Shown here piece by piece: positions 29,343-36,054 of a stretch of DNA of 64,000 bases. Each line of letters opens with the position of its first letter. Position 1 is the first letter of the stretch. A model generated the notes under the pieces. That model worked only from the letters and a program-made list of their open reading frames with translations, made no database searches and had not been told where the DNA came from. Origin of the DNA: a virus; IMG/VR virus record IMGVR_UViG_3300023170_000013, positions 29,944 to 93,943 of that record. One strand, written 5' to 3'. The position numbers and the translations under genes are program-made.

Positions 29343-29621
29343 ATGGAATTTCCTTTCAAAGAAAAGAAGTTAGAAAACAATATCGTGATCAGAGAGTTCA
29401 AAGAAAATGTTGATTCCGAAGAGCTTATCTGGCATAGAGATAGAGAAAACAGAGAAGTTACAATCTTGCAATCTTCTGGATGGCAACTTCAAATGGACAA
29501 TGAAATTCCAAAAACCCTTGAAGAGGGAAAAACTTATTATATTCCTGCTTTTGTTTACCACAGAGTGATCAAAGGCAGCGGCAATCTTATTGTTAAAATA
29601 AAAAAGGAAGAGATTAAATGA
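29343..29621 (+). CDS. Small cupin-fold protein
   Basis: A 92-residue protein with the pattern of a single cupin barrel: I-W-H-R-D-R-E-N-R at the first conserved strand, a central W-Q-L-Q-M-D-N, and G-K-T-Y-Y-I-P-A-F-V-Y-H-R-V-I-K-G-S-G near the end. The two histidines (H31 and the one in V-Y-H-R) are likely metal ligands. Small cupins of this type occur in T4-like cyanophages as I recall, with no proven substrate. It starts 2 bases after the preceding stop and overlaps the next gene by 4. Confidence 0.65.
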   Translation: MEFPFKEKKLENNIVIREFKENVDSEELIWHRDRENREVTILQSSGWQLQMDNEIPKTLEEGKTYYIPAFVYHRVIKGSGNLIVKIKKEEIK

Positions 29622-31435
29622 AGATGAAATTAATCATGGAAAGTTTTCGAAAAACAATGAAAGAATTCAAAGAGAGAGAAGGCAAAACAATGTCTTATGA
29701 TTCTTCTTTGGGTGGCTTTGTTGTTTCAAAAGAAGACTTGTCAAAAATCAACCAAGCAATCGAAAAGATCTACAAAGCATTTGAAGAAAGAACCGGAGGA
29801 ACTGCTGAAAATATCCCTAGGATTGAAGCAGAAGATCTAGAGCCTGTTGCGGGAGCTTTGAACGAATCGGCGGAACAAGGTGGGGAGCCCACCGAAGAGG
29901 AAAAGGATTATATTGCTCTACGACATTTTGGATACGATTCATGGAACGAATTGCCCGAAGAAGACAAAGATCTTGTGATGAGAAGGTTGGAGCTTTTCAC
30001 TTCGGGCGGCGAAATGAAGCAAACCATTGGAGCCGTTAGTGGCTTGAAAAAAGGTCTGGGACGTATGAGCCCAGAGGACTTTGAAAAAGGGGGATACGTC
30101 CTTCCCGTTTCCGCAGAAGTTCTGGAAGATTTTCAGGCTATGGTCAATGAATTGAAAGAAGGTGGTGAAGTCGATAGCCTTTTTGAAAAAGCTAGGGACT
30201 GGTATCATAAAATTAGAGATCTCCTCGATGAAGAAACTGGAAATGATCAAGACGCTACTTTGCTAGGTCTTCTTATTGCAACGTACAGCCCCAGAGCAAA
30301 GTTTGCTCTGAACTTGGCTGAAGCTGCTTTTATGTTCAAAGCAGTTGAAATGGATGCAAAGGACAACAAAGAGCTTTTGAGAGAATATATTAATATCTTT
30401 CCCGGTGGTAAAAAGAAAAAGCAGGGAGAATTTCGAGGGTTTACAAAGGCGCACAAAGTTCCAAACTTCACCCTGAACCTGATCGCCCCAGATTTGTCTG
30501 GTGGGCGAGATAAAGAAGGGAAAATTAGCTATGATGAGCTTTATATGTGGAACTCCACAATTGACACTTGGATGATTGACGCTTTTTATCCAAATGTCAG
30601 AGGTGTTACAACGGCAAAAGAATGGGAAAAGATCAAAGGCAAGATGATGGGTAACGTTGTTACTTATCGGTATATGGCAGGGTTGGTCGCACAGGAAGCG
30701 AAAAAACTAGGCCTCTTACCTCATGAGCTTCAAGCTATTGTGTGGGTTGCTTCTCAAATCAGAAAGACTGGAGAGAAAGGTCTTGGTGTCACTACTGAGT
30801 TTGCAATCAATCAAATTAAACAATCCATTGTCAACCTAGAAAAGATTAAAGAACAATTCAACGAAGAGGAAAGGATTAATAAGAAGTTGGTCGGACCATA
30901 CCTTAAAGAGTTGGATATGGACAAAGAATATACAGAACAGTTTGGAGATCAAAGCTGGCTTAAAGTTATTTTGGATAAGATTGAAACAGATGGTTTTGAT
31001 GAGGCTGCTGATTATATCTTAGGAATTAAAAAAGGAGACAAAACGGTTGTTCCCGGTGTGCGCTCTATCACAGCCTCTGGTAAGAAAGGGAAAGAACCAG
31101 ATCGCTTTAATCCTGTTCGCCCAGAGTTTAAACCAAAGAAAGAGAAGAAAGAAAAGGAAGAAAAGAAGAAGAAGCCAAAGGACACAAGATATCAAGACGC
31201 AGAAAAATATGGAGAACTTAAAACATTTTATGTTATGAATGAAGTCATTCAGATGCGAACCGGAAAGTTCAATAACCTTCACGACTCAATTCTTTTGTAT
31301 TTGAGTGATGATTTCTCTAAAGAAAAGGCTGTTGATTATATTCTAGGCAGGTTCGACTCCGAAGCAAAAGCCTCCAAAGATTATTTCATCAAAGAAAGCA
31401 AAAGAAGATTTGTTGTAAGGATTTTGAAATCATGA
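29618..31435 (+). CDS. Large accessory protein, phage family of unknown function
   Basis: A 605-residue protein that I do not recognise with certainty. The first 20 residues are a basic amphipathic helix (M-E-S-F-R-K-T-M-K-E-F-K). Residues about 200-400 are mostly helical, with L-L-I-A-T-Y-S-P-R-A-K-F-A-L-N-L, D-T-W-M-I-D-A-F-Y-P-N and L-P-H-E-L-Q-A-I-V-W-V-A. This order resembles a widespread uncharacterised phage family (possibly DUF7178). A Lys/Glu-rich low-complexity linker lies about 505-525. It is coupled by 4-base overlaps to the cupin gene upstream and the lysis enzyme downstream. Confidence 0.5.
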   Translation: MKMKLIMESFRKTMKEFKEREGKTMSYDSSLGGFVVSKEDLSKINQAIEKIYKAFEERTGGTAENIPRIEAEDLEPVAGALNESAEQGGEPTEEEKDYIALRHFGYDSWNELPEEDKDLVMRRLELFTSGGEMKQTIGAVSGLKKGLGRMSPEDFEKGGYVLPVSAEVLEDFQAMVNELKEGGEVDSLFEKARDWYHKIRDLLDEETGNDQDATLLGLLIATYSPRAKFALNLAEAAFMFKAVEMDAKDNKELLREYINIFPGGKKKKQGEFRGFTKAHKVPNFTLNLIAPDLSGGRDKEGKISYDELYMWNSTIDTWMIDAFYPNVRGVTTAKEWEKIKGKMMGNVVTYRYMAGLVAQEAKKLGLLPHELQAIVWVASQIRKTGEKGLGVTTEFAINQIKQSIVNLEKIKEQFNEEERINKKLVGPYLKELDMDKEYTEQFGDQSWLKVILDKIETDGFDEAADYILGIKKGDKTVVPGVRSITASGKKGKEPDRFNPVRPEFKPKKEKKEKEEKKKKPKDTRYQDAEKYGELKTFYVMNEVIQMRTGKFNNLHDSILLYLSDDFSKEKAVDYILGRFDSEAKASKDYFIKESKRRFVVRILKS

Positions 31436-32148
31436 AGATGGACGAAAAATATCCTCTCCTTCCACACGACGAAGAGATTTCAGATTGGCAATGGTGTATC
31501 AAAAAAGCAATCATTGATATTCACGCCAAAGCAATGCCTTATAAAAGAGGCACTTGGGGTGGTTCAACCGAAGACATTTATTATGACAAAAGAAGGATCT
31601 TGAGAAAAGGCGAAGGAACCTACTGTGTTGGATGCACTTCTGAAATCTTCTTCCGCGCTTGGAAAGAATTCACAGGGGATTACCTTGAAACACCAGAAGG
31701 CAACTTTACAGGCAAAGAAGCTTGGGAAGTTGCAAGAGCCTTTTTCTTTGCTTACAAAGACGAAGAGATTGACGGAATGCGAACAGACGAATTTGGAGCA
31801 ATGGGTTGGTTTAAATGGTTAGCAAACAGACCAGAACGCTTTGATTGGATTGAAACCTTCACAACACACAATCCTTATGAGATCCAATTTGGAGATTGGG
31901 TTTCAATGCAGTTTGCAGAAGATTATTCATCCGGCCACGCTACAGTGGGGTTGGGATTGGACAAGTACAAAGGCAATGATGTTGTCAACGTTTATTCTTC
32001 AACTACTTATTATGATAAAACTTGGATGAAAGAAAAGGGCGTTGAAAATCCCTACTCAACAGGGAACGGCTTTGATTATTACCGTTTAAACGTAACAAAG
32101 AGTGGATTTAAAAGAAAGTTCTTTGTTTCAAGATTAGTTCAAAAATAG
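31432..32148 (+). CDS. Putative NlpC/P60- or CHAP-like endolysin
   Basis: A 238-residue protein with a papain-like layout. G-T-Y-C-V-G-C-T-S-E-I-F (C65 or C68 as nucleophile) begins the first helix. Later G-D-W-V-S-M-Q (residues 154-160) and S-G-H-A-T-V-G-L-G with H169 form the strand pair typical of NlpC/P60 and CHAP amidases. These enzymes cut peptide or amide bonds in peptidoglycan. No signal peptide is present, and a holin-like gene follows within 10 bases, which supports a cytoplasmic endolysin released by a holin. The start overlaps the upstream stop (ATGA). The family is remote, so the activity is inferred. Confidence 0.6.
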   Translation: MKMDEKYPLLPHDEEISDWQWCIKKAIIDIHAKAMPYKRGTWGGSTEDIYYDKRRILRKGEGTYCVGCTSEIFFRAWKEFTGDYLETPEGNFTGKEAWEVARAFFFAYKDEEIDGMRTDEFGAMGWFKWLANRPERFDWIETFTTHNPYEIQFGDWVSMQFAEDYSSGHATVGLGLDKYKGNDVVNVYSSTTYYDKTWMKEKGVENPYSTGNGFDYYRLNVTKSGFKRKFFVSRLVQK

Positions 32149-32157
32149 GAGTTTAAA

Positions 32158-32469
32158 ATGGCTAGAAGAACAGCTTTTGTTGATAAATATTTATCATCGT
32201 TTATTTCAAAAAAGTTATTGGTTTGGATTGTCGCAACAGTCGTGTTTTTGACAACTGGCAATCTTAAATCAGGAGATTGGCTTGTGATCTCTGCTATTTA
32301 CATTGGTGGGCAATCTGTTATTGACGCAGTGAAAGCAATGAAAGGCTCGACCAATGTTACAACGAAAGTTGAAACAGCAGTGAAGACAATCTTGTCCGAC
32401 AAAGACAAGAAAGATGAGAAAGGGAAAGTTCCCCTTTCTGATACAACAGGCGATACGGTGACAAAATGA
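32158..32469 (+). CDS. Putative holin
   Basis: A 103-residue protein with two hydrophobic segments, about residues 19-34 (L-L-V-W-I-V-A-T-V-V-F-L) and 41-59 (D-W-L-V-I-S-A-I-Y-I-G-G-Q). A charged tail rich in Lys and Asp follows. Size, two membrane spans, charged C-terminus and position right after a peptidoglycan-hydrolase-like gene match class II holins. A TAGGAG ribosome site precedes the ATG and the stop overlaps the next start. The alternative is a structural membrane protein. Confidence 0.6.
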   Translation: MARRTAFVDKYLSSFISKKLLVWIVATVVFLTTGNLKSGDWLVISAIYIGGQSVIDAVKAMKGSTNVTTKVETAVKTILSDKDKKDEKGKVPLSDTTGDTVTK

Positions 32470-32879
32470 GTGAGATTTGGGCAGAGGTTAAAAGAAAGTG
32501 GACAGAGTCCAAATATTTTATAGCAGTTGTTTTTGTTTTCTTGACAGTTGCTATTTTTCTTTTGACGACCAGCGATGGTCAAAAAAGATTGAGACAAATC
32601 ATAAGGTCTTTGCAAAAAAGAAGAGAAGATGAATTGTACGAAATCCAAGAAAAACAAAATCAAAAAGAAAAAGAAAAGAAAGATTTAAAAAAGAAACATG
32701 AGAAGATTTTGGAAGAGATTGGAAAAGAATACAAGATTGGAAAAGAAAACGCCAAGAAAGAATACGACAAGAAGGTTAAAAAGATCTTGAAACAAACAAA
32801 GAAAGATCCTTCTCAGTTGTCCAAAAGATTGGCAGATGAATTTGGTCTTGACTACAAGGAAGATAATAATGAAAATTAA
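32466..32879 (+). CDS. Putative inner-membrane spanin-like coiled-coil protein
   Basis: A 137-residue protein with one N-terminal membrane span (residues about 18-36, F-I-A-V-V-F-V-F-L-T-V) and then a long Lys/Glu coiled coil to about residue 115. This is the architecture of Rz-type inner-membrane spanins, which fuse inner and outer membranes in the last step of lysis of Gram-negative hosts. It overlaps the holin-like gene by 4 bases and the tagged ArdA-like gene by 11. No lipoprotein partner is obvious within it; the product at 33419 is a candidate partner. Confidence 0.55.
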   Translation: MSEIWAEVKRKWTESKYFIAVVFVFLTVAIFLLTTSDGQKRLRQIIRSLQKRREDELYEIQEKQNQKEKEKKDLKKKHEKILEEIGKEYKIGKENAKKEYDKKVKKILKQTKKDPSQLSKRLADEFGLDYKEDNNEN

Positions 32880-33405
32880 AAAAAAACAACTCTTAAAAAT
32901 CATCAAAGAAGAGCTTTTAAAAGAAAACATACAAGAACTTTTTGCAACAATAAGACAGCTTATCAATGCCGGCCAATATGACAGGGCATATGCTCAAATC
33001 ATGGTGCAAATTGATGAAGACGATCCAAAGCACAAAATGGCAATTGATTATCTTGTTAGGCACAGTGGAGATGATTCGTATGAAGATAAGCTAAATAGTT
33101 GGCCTGATAGCGATTTTAGAAAATTAATTGCATATGGCTTTCTGCAATACGATCATGATTTTGATGACTTTCTGTCGAACTATGTCCAAGGTATCTTCGA
33201 AAGTCCCGAAGATTATCTTAAATATAGGTGGGAAGAGTACACTTGGGACATGATTGAGGAGCTTCCACTTCCCTCCGACATAGAACGTTATATCGATATC
33301 GAAATCAATTGGGCTATGTGGGCAAGAGACAGTGAGCTTAATGGCGAGTTTGCATCTTGGGAGCTTGATGGCGTTCCCGGAGTTTTGATTATATCCCCAG
33401 CATAA
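32869..33405 (+). CDS. ArdA-like antirestriction protein with N-terminal capsid-tag-like helix
   Basis: A 178-residue acidic protein. I chose the ATG at 32869 over an in-frame ATG at 32836 because AAGGA lies just upstream and the tag then starts at residue 1 (M-K-I-K-K-K-Q-L-L-K-I-I-K-E-E-L). Residues about 105-162 resemble the last domain of ArdA DNA mimics: G-I-F-E-S-P-E-D-Y, E-E-L-P-L-P-S-D-I-E-R-Y-I-D-I-E, then A-R-D-S-E-L-N-G-E-F. ArdA proteins block type I restriction enzymes by imitating DNA. The N-terminal ArdA domains are not visible, so this is a short or divergent form. The tag suggests it could be packaged and injected. Confidence 0.55.
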   Translation: MKIKKKQLLKIIKEELLKENIQELFATIRQLINAGQYDRAYAQIMVQIDEDDPKHKMAIDYLVRHSGDDSYEDKLNSWPDSDFRKLIAYGFLQYDHDFDDFLSNYVQGIFESPEDYLKYRWEEYTWDMIEELPLPSDIERYIDIEINWAMWARDSELNGEFASWELDGVPGVLIISPA

Positions 33406-33418
33406 GACAGGAGTAGAA

Positions 33419-33859
33419 ATGATTACCTTTAAACGCGTTTTAAGCACCATTCTAGCCACTTTCATCACAATTTCGCCCTGCTATGCCAATAAGTCCACAA
33501 GGCTTCAAAAAGGGGCAAAAGCGCCCTTTTCTGGAACGCTCTTGGATGATGAAGCGGTAGCAAAGATTTTGGCAAAACAAGATTACTTGAAAAAAAGCTT
33601 GAAGTTGGATTGTTCTTACCAAAGACAAAAAGAAAAAGCAAAGCTTCAATTGAAGATTGATCAATGCAAAGTAGATTTCAAAATTGAGAAAGAATTGAGA
33701 AAAAACTTAAGAAAGATTGATCAAGAAGAGATTACAAGATTAAGAAAGATTGCAAAGCCGCAAAACAATTGGACACCTCTTTGGATCACAATTGGCTTTG
33801 TTGCAGGAGCAGGAACAACAATTTTAATTCTTTATGGAATACAAGGAATTCAAAAGTGA
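33419..33859 (+). CDS. Secreted, C-terminally membrane-anchored lysis-region protein
   Basis: A 146-residue protein with a signal peptide at residues 1-23 (hydrophobic I-L-A-T-F-I-T-I-S then C-Y-A before N-K). A periplasmic part follows with A-P-F-S-G-T-L-L-D-D-E-A-V-A-K-I-L and a coiled-coil stretch containing two Cys. A C-terminal membrane span lies at about 119-141. The A-P-F-S-G-x-L-L-D motif is one I associate with lysis-region proteins of tailed phages. A role as spanin or spanin partner is plausible. It shares four bases with the next, tagged, gene. Confidence 0.5.
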   Translation: MITFKRVLSTILATFITISPCYANKSTRLQKGAKAPFSGTLLDDEAVAKILAKQDYLKKSLKLDCSYQRQKEKAKLQLKIDQCKVDFKIEKELRKNLRKIDQEEITRLRKIAKPQNNWTPLWITIGFVAGAGTTILILYGIQGIQK

Positions 33860-34311
33860 AGATCAAAAAAGAAACCATTTTCAAGATCATCAAAGAAGAG
33901 ATTGAAAGAGAACTTTCAAAAGAAGAAAAGCACAAGATTGTTTCTTTTGATTTTGATGATACCTTGACCTTTGCTCCTTTTGATCCGGAAGAAGAACATT
34001 CTGTTTACAAAGGGCCTCATGAGGAAATGATGAAAAAGATTAGAGGCTATATCGAAGATCCAGAAGTTACCGTTTATATTGTAACAAGCAGAAAGCAGGG
34101 CGGCATGGGACAAGTTAAAGGTTTTGTCGAAAAATATAAATTAAAAGTTGACGGCATTTATTGCACAGACGGAGATTGGAAAGCCCCCACTTTGAAAGAA
34201 TTGGGTGTAACTTTGCATCATGACGATGACAGTCAAGAAAATGAAAGAGCAGAAGCAGTAGGAATCCAGACAGTTCCAAGTGATCCATATGGCGATTACG
34301 GCACATTTTAA
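33856..34311 (+). CDS. HAD-family phosphatase with N-terminal capsid-tag-like helix
   Basis: A 151-residue protein. GTG at 33856 is chosen as start because AAGGA stands 8 bases upstream and the tag (V/M-K-I-K-K-E-T-I-F-K-I-I-K-E-E-I) begins exactly there; it overlaps the preceding stop (GTGA). HAD motif I is F-D-F-D-D-T-L-T (D32, D34), motif II is T77 in V-T-S-R-K, a Lys near 109 may be motif III, and H-D-D-D (123-125) is motif IV. Such small HAD enzymes dephosphorylate nucleotides or polynucleotide 3' ends, as in the T4 Pnkp phosphatase domain. The substrate here is unknown. Confidence 0.7.
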   Translation: MKIKKETIFKIIKEEIERELSKEEKHKIVSFDFDDTLTFAPFDPEEEHSVYKGPHEEMMKKIRGYIEDPEVTVYIVTSRKQGGMGQVKGFVEKYKLKVDGIYCTDGDWKAPTLKELGVTLHHDDDSQENERAEAVGIQTVPSDPYGDYGTF

Positions 34312-34338
34312 AGCAACAGGCCAATGGAGAAGTTATAG

Positions 34339-35133
34339 ATGAAAAGTCATAATAGCAATATAAAAATTAAAAAGAATCTTCTCTTCAAAATTCTGAAAGA
34401 AGAGATCAAAAAAGAATTTTTGAAAGAAGGTATTTTAAGGATTCAAGATTATATTTCAAATGAAAATTTGAAATTGATTGAAGATACGTTTCGCAACCTT
34501 TTAAATACATATTTAACTTCCGATAGAGAAGAAAGCCTTTATTGGAATGTTGAGAAATTTGAATTTATAAATGTTGCCGGAGAGGAGGAGGTTGTTGACT
34601 TGATGCTTTCCGTTGGTCGGCCACCAAGAGGAATGGAAGGGGCTGTTGCATATCTAGATGCTAGGCCCAGTATTGGCTATTACCACTTAGCAATGTGTGT
34701 GTTAAACAAGGAAGATTATGATATAGAGGACGGTATTGATACCATGATTAATCATGAATTAATTCACTTGATAGATTCAAAATATTTTAAACGAAAAGAC
34801 AGGAAAAAAGCTTACTTAGCTAGGCGAGAAGAAATTTTAGCTTTTTCTAGTCAGATATATAAACAGGTTGTTGACTTTTTAAATTCGGAAGATGAGCAGG
34901 ACAAAGATTATTTGAATATTTTGCTTAATCTTTATAAAGATGGTGCGATAAAACAATTACAATTATTTAAAGCTATATTAAAGACTAGTCAACAGCTTGG
35001 AGCGATAGGCAAAGATCCCAGATTTATAAAATCTATAATGCATCAGCACACAATGAAAGATAAGCAACCTTATTTAAAACATCTTTACAAAAAATTGTGG
35101 CCATTGATTCAAAAGAAACTTCAGGAGGTTTAA
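34339..35133 (+). CDS. HExxH zinc metallopeptidase-like protein with tag helix
   Basis: A 264-residue protein. After a six-residue extension, the tag reads N-I-K-I-K-K-N-L-L-F-K-I-L-K-E-E-I. Residues 139-143 are H-E-L-I-H in I-N-H-E-L-I-H-L-I-D, the zinc and catalytic motif of gluzincin-type peptidases. E164 or E165 in A-R-R-E-E-I-L-A-F is a suitable third ligand twenty-odd residues on. The C-terminal part is helical. Its substrate could be a host protein after injection or a virion component; neither is shown. It is followed by a coupled small zinc-binding protein (TAATG overlap). Confidence 0.65.
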   Translation: MKSHNSNIKIKKNLLFKILKEEIKKEFLKEGILRIQDYISNENLKLIEDTFRNLLNTYLTSDREESLYWNVEKFEFINVAGEEEVVDLMLSVGRPPRGMEGAVAYLDARPSIGYYHLAMCVLNKEDYDIEDGIDTMINHELIHLIDSKYFKRKDRKKAYLARREEILAFSSQIYKQVVDFLNSEDEQDKDYLNILLNLYKDGAIKQLQLFKAILKTSQQLGAIGKDPRFIKSIMHQHTMKDKQPYLKHLYKKLWPLIQKKLQEV

Positions 35134-35474
35134 TGAAAGATCAGAATTATGTTGTGAAAATGGAGAAAGCAATCTCCGAAAAGTGGGGTGCAGAGGCAAT
35201 TCAAAACCCAAAAGCAGGATGGGATCAAGAAAAAGAAAAAGAATATCTTGAACAGTTGAAAGAAAAAGAAAGAAAAAAGAGAGATTTAGAGAAAAAAGCA
35301 AAACAAAATCTTTCAAAAGTGGCAAGAGCGTGTCCTATTTGTGAACAAGACAAGATTAGTTCAAGGCACGATGTTTATTTCACAAAGTTTTCTTGTTGTT
35401 TTGATTGCTATGTGCAGTGGATTGAAGGTAGAGAGCAAAGATGGAAGGAAGGTTGGAGACCAGACAAAAAATAG
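35133..35474 (+). CDS. Small zinc-binding protein of unknown function
   Basis: A 113-residue protein starting at the ATG at 35133, just after CAGGAGG, rather than at in-frame codons upstream inside the previous gene. Residues about 60-110 hold C-P-I-C-E-Q-D-K-I-S-S-R-H-D and, further on, F-S-C-C-F-D-C-Y-V-Q-W, ending E-G-W-R-P. Two CxxC-like pairs would bind one zinc. The N-terminal half is a charged helix. I recall this C-terminal pattern from marine T4-like phages next to terminase genes, but no function is known. It ends the accessory operon. Confidence 0.6.
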   Translation: MKDQNYVVKMEKAISEKWGAEAIQNPKAGWDQEKEKEYLEQLKEKERKKRDLEKKAKQNLSKVARACPICEQDKISSRHDVYFTKFSCCFDCYVQWIEGREQRWKEGWRPDKK

Positions 35475-35493
35475 TCTTTTAACCTTCTAATTA

Positions 35494-35502
35494 CTATTTA
35501 TT
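35494..35502 (+). promoter_or_regulatory. CTATTTATT element, candidate late promoter
   Basis: A perfect CTATTTATT lies 40 bases before the ATG at 35534, in the 59-base gap between the accessory operon and the packaging block. The flanks (TTA before, ACAA after) resemble other copies. It would drive terminase and portal expression. Confidence 0.5.
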
Positions 35503-35533
35503 ACAAACAAATTGTTTTATTGGAGATTTAAAT

Positions 35534-36046
35534 ATGTCAGAAATGTTAGCAGTAGTTAGAGGAATTTCCCAAGTATTGGCAAATACCTATCACGGCGCTT
35601 ACGATCCTAGAACTGGTGAAAAAATTAAAGTGGGTTTGAAACGAGATGAAGAAGTTCCCCATACGGAGCATCAACTTCTGGATGGCTTTAAAGTTCGTTT
35701 TCACGGAAACAAACTTGTTATCACTTATCAGGCCGATGTTGATCTGAAACATCTTCACAGGGTGGATTATGAGCGAGAAGTAGAAGAGATTTATGCTAAT
35801 ATCGTCAAATATCTTCAAACAGAATACAAAAAACACACTGGTCGCTCCCTTCGTTTGACCGAAGAAGGCGAATGTGACATTCTTATGCAGTCGGTTTCTA
35901 GAAAAAGAAACTTTGTTCAGTGTGTCAAGCATTACAAGATTAACAATATCAAGGGAGAGCCTAACCCCTACGATGATGGTGAAGATCTCGTAAGAGACGC
36001 AACCAAAAGATTTATCGCTATGGGTAAAAACAACACTCCGTTTTAA
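35534..36046 (+). CDS. Conserved protein upstream of terminase; possible small terminase or virion protein
   Basis: A 170-residue protein beginning M-S-E-M-L-A-V-V-R-G. The centre has F-K-V-R-F-H-G-N-K-L-V-I-T-Y-Q-A-D-V and a helical stretch I-Y-A-N-I-V-K-Y-L. It ends close to a Tyr/Asp segment. No membrane span or catalytic signature is visible. It lies 8 bases before the large terminase and is first in that operon, so the position fits a small terminase subunit. The sequence does not look like T4 gp16, however, and I do not assign that function. Confidence 0.5.
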   Translation: MSEMLAVVRGISQVLANTYHGAYDPRTGEKIKVGLKRDEEVPHTEHQLLDGFKVRFHGNKLVITYQADVDLKHLHRVDYEREVEEIYANIVKYLQTEYKKHTGRSLRLTEEGECDILMQSVSRKRNFVQCVKHYKINNIKGEPNPYDDGEDLVRDATKRFIAMGKNNTPF

Positions 36047-36054
36047 GGATTGAA

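Noticed and set aside
31340-31365. GGTTCGA-type sequence resembling a tRNA T-arm
   Set aside because: It is inside the coding frame of the 29618 gene and has no matching acceptor or anticodon stems.
32836-32868. In-frame upstream ATG as start of the ArdA-like gene
   Set aside because: It lies deep in the spanin-like gene without a good ribosome site, while the ATG at 32869 has AAGGA upstream and puts the shared tag at residue 1.
33769-33855. Upstream ATG as start of the HAD phosphatase
   Set aside because: The 29 extra residues are an out-of-frame reading of the preceding membrane-protein gene; the GTG at 33856 has a ribosome site and begins exactly with the tag.
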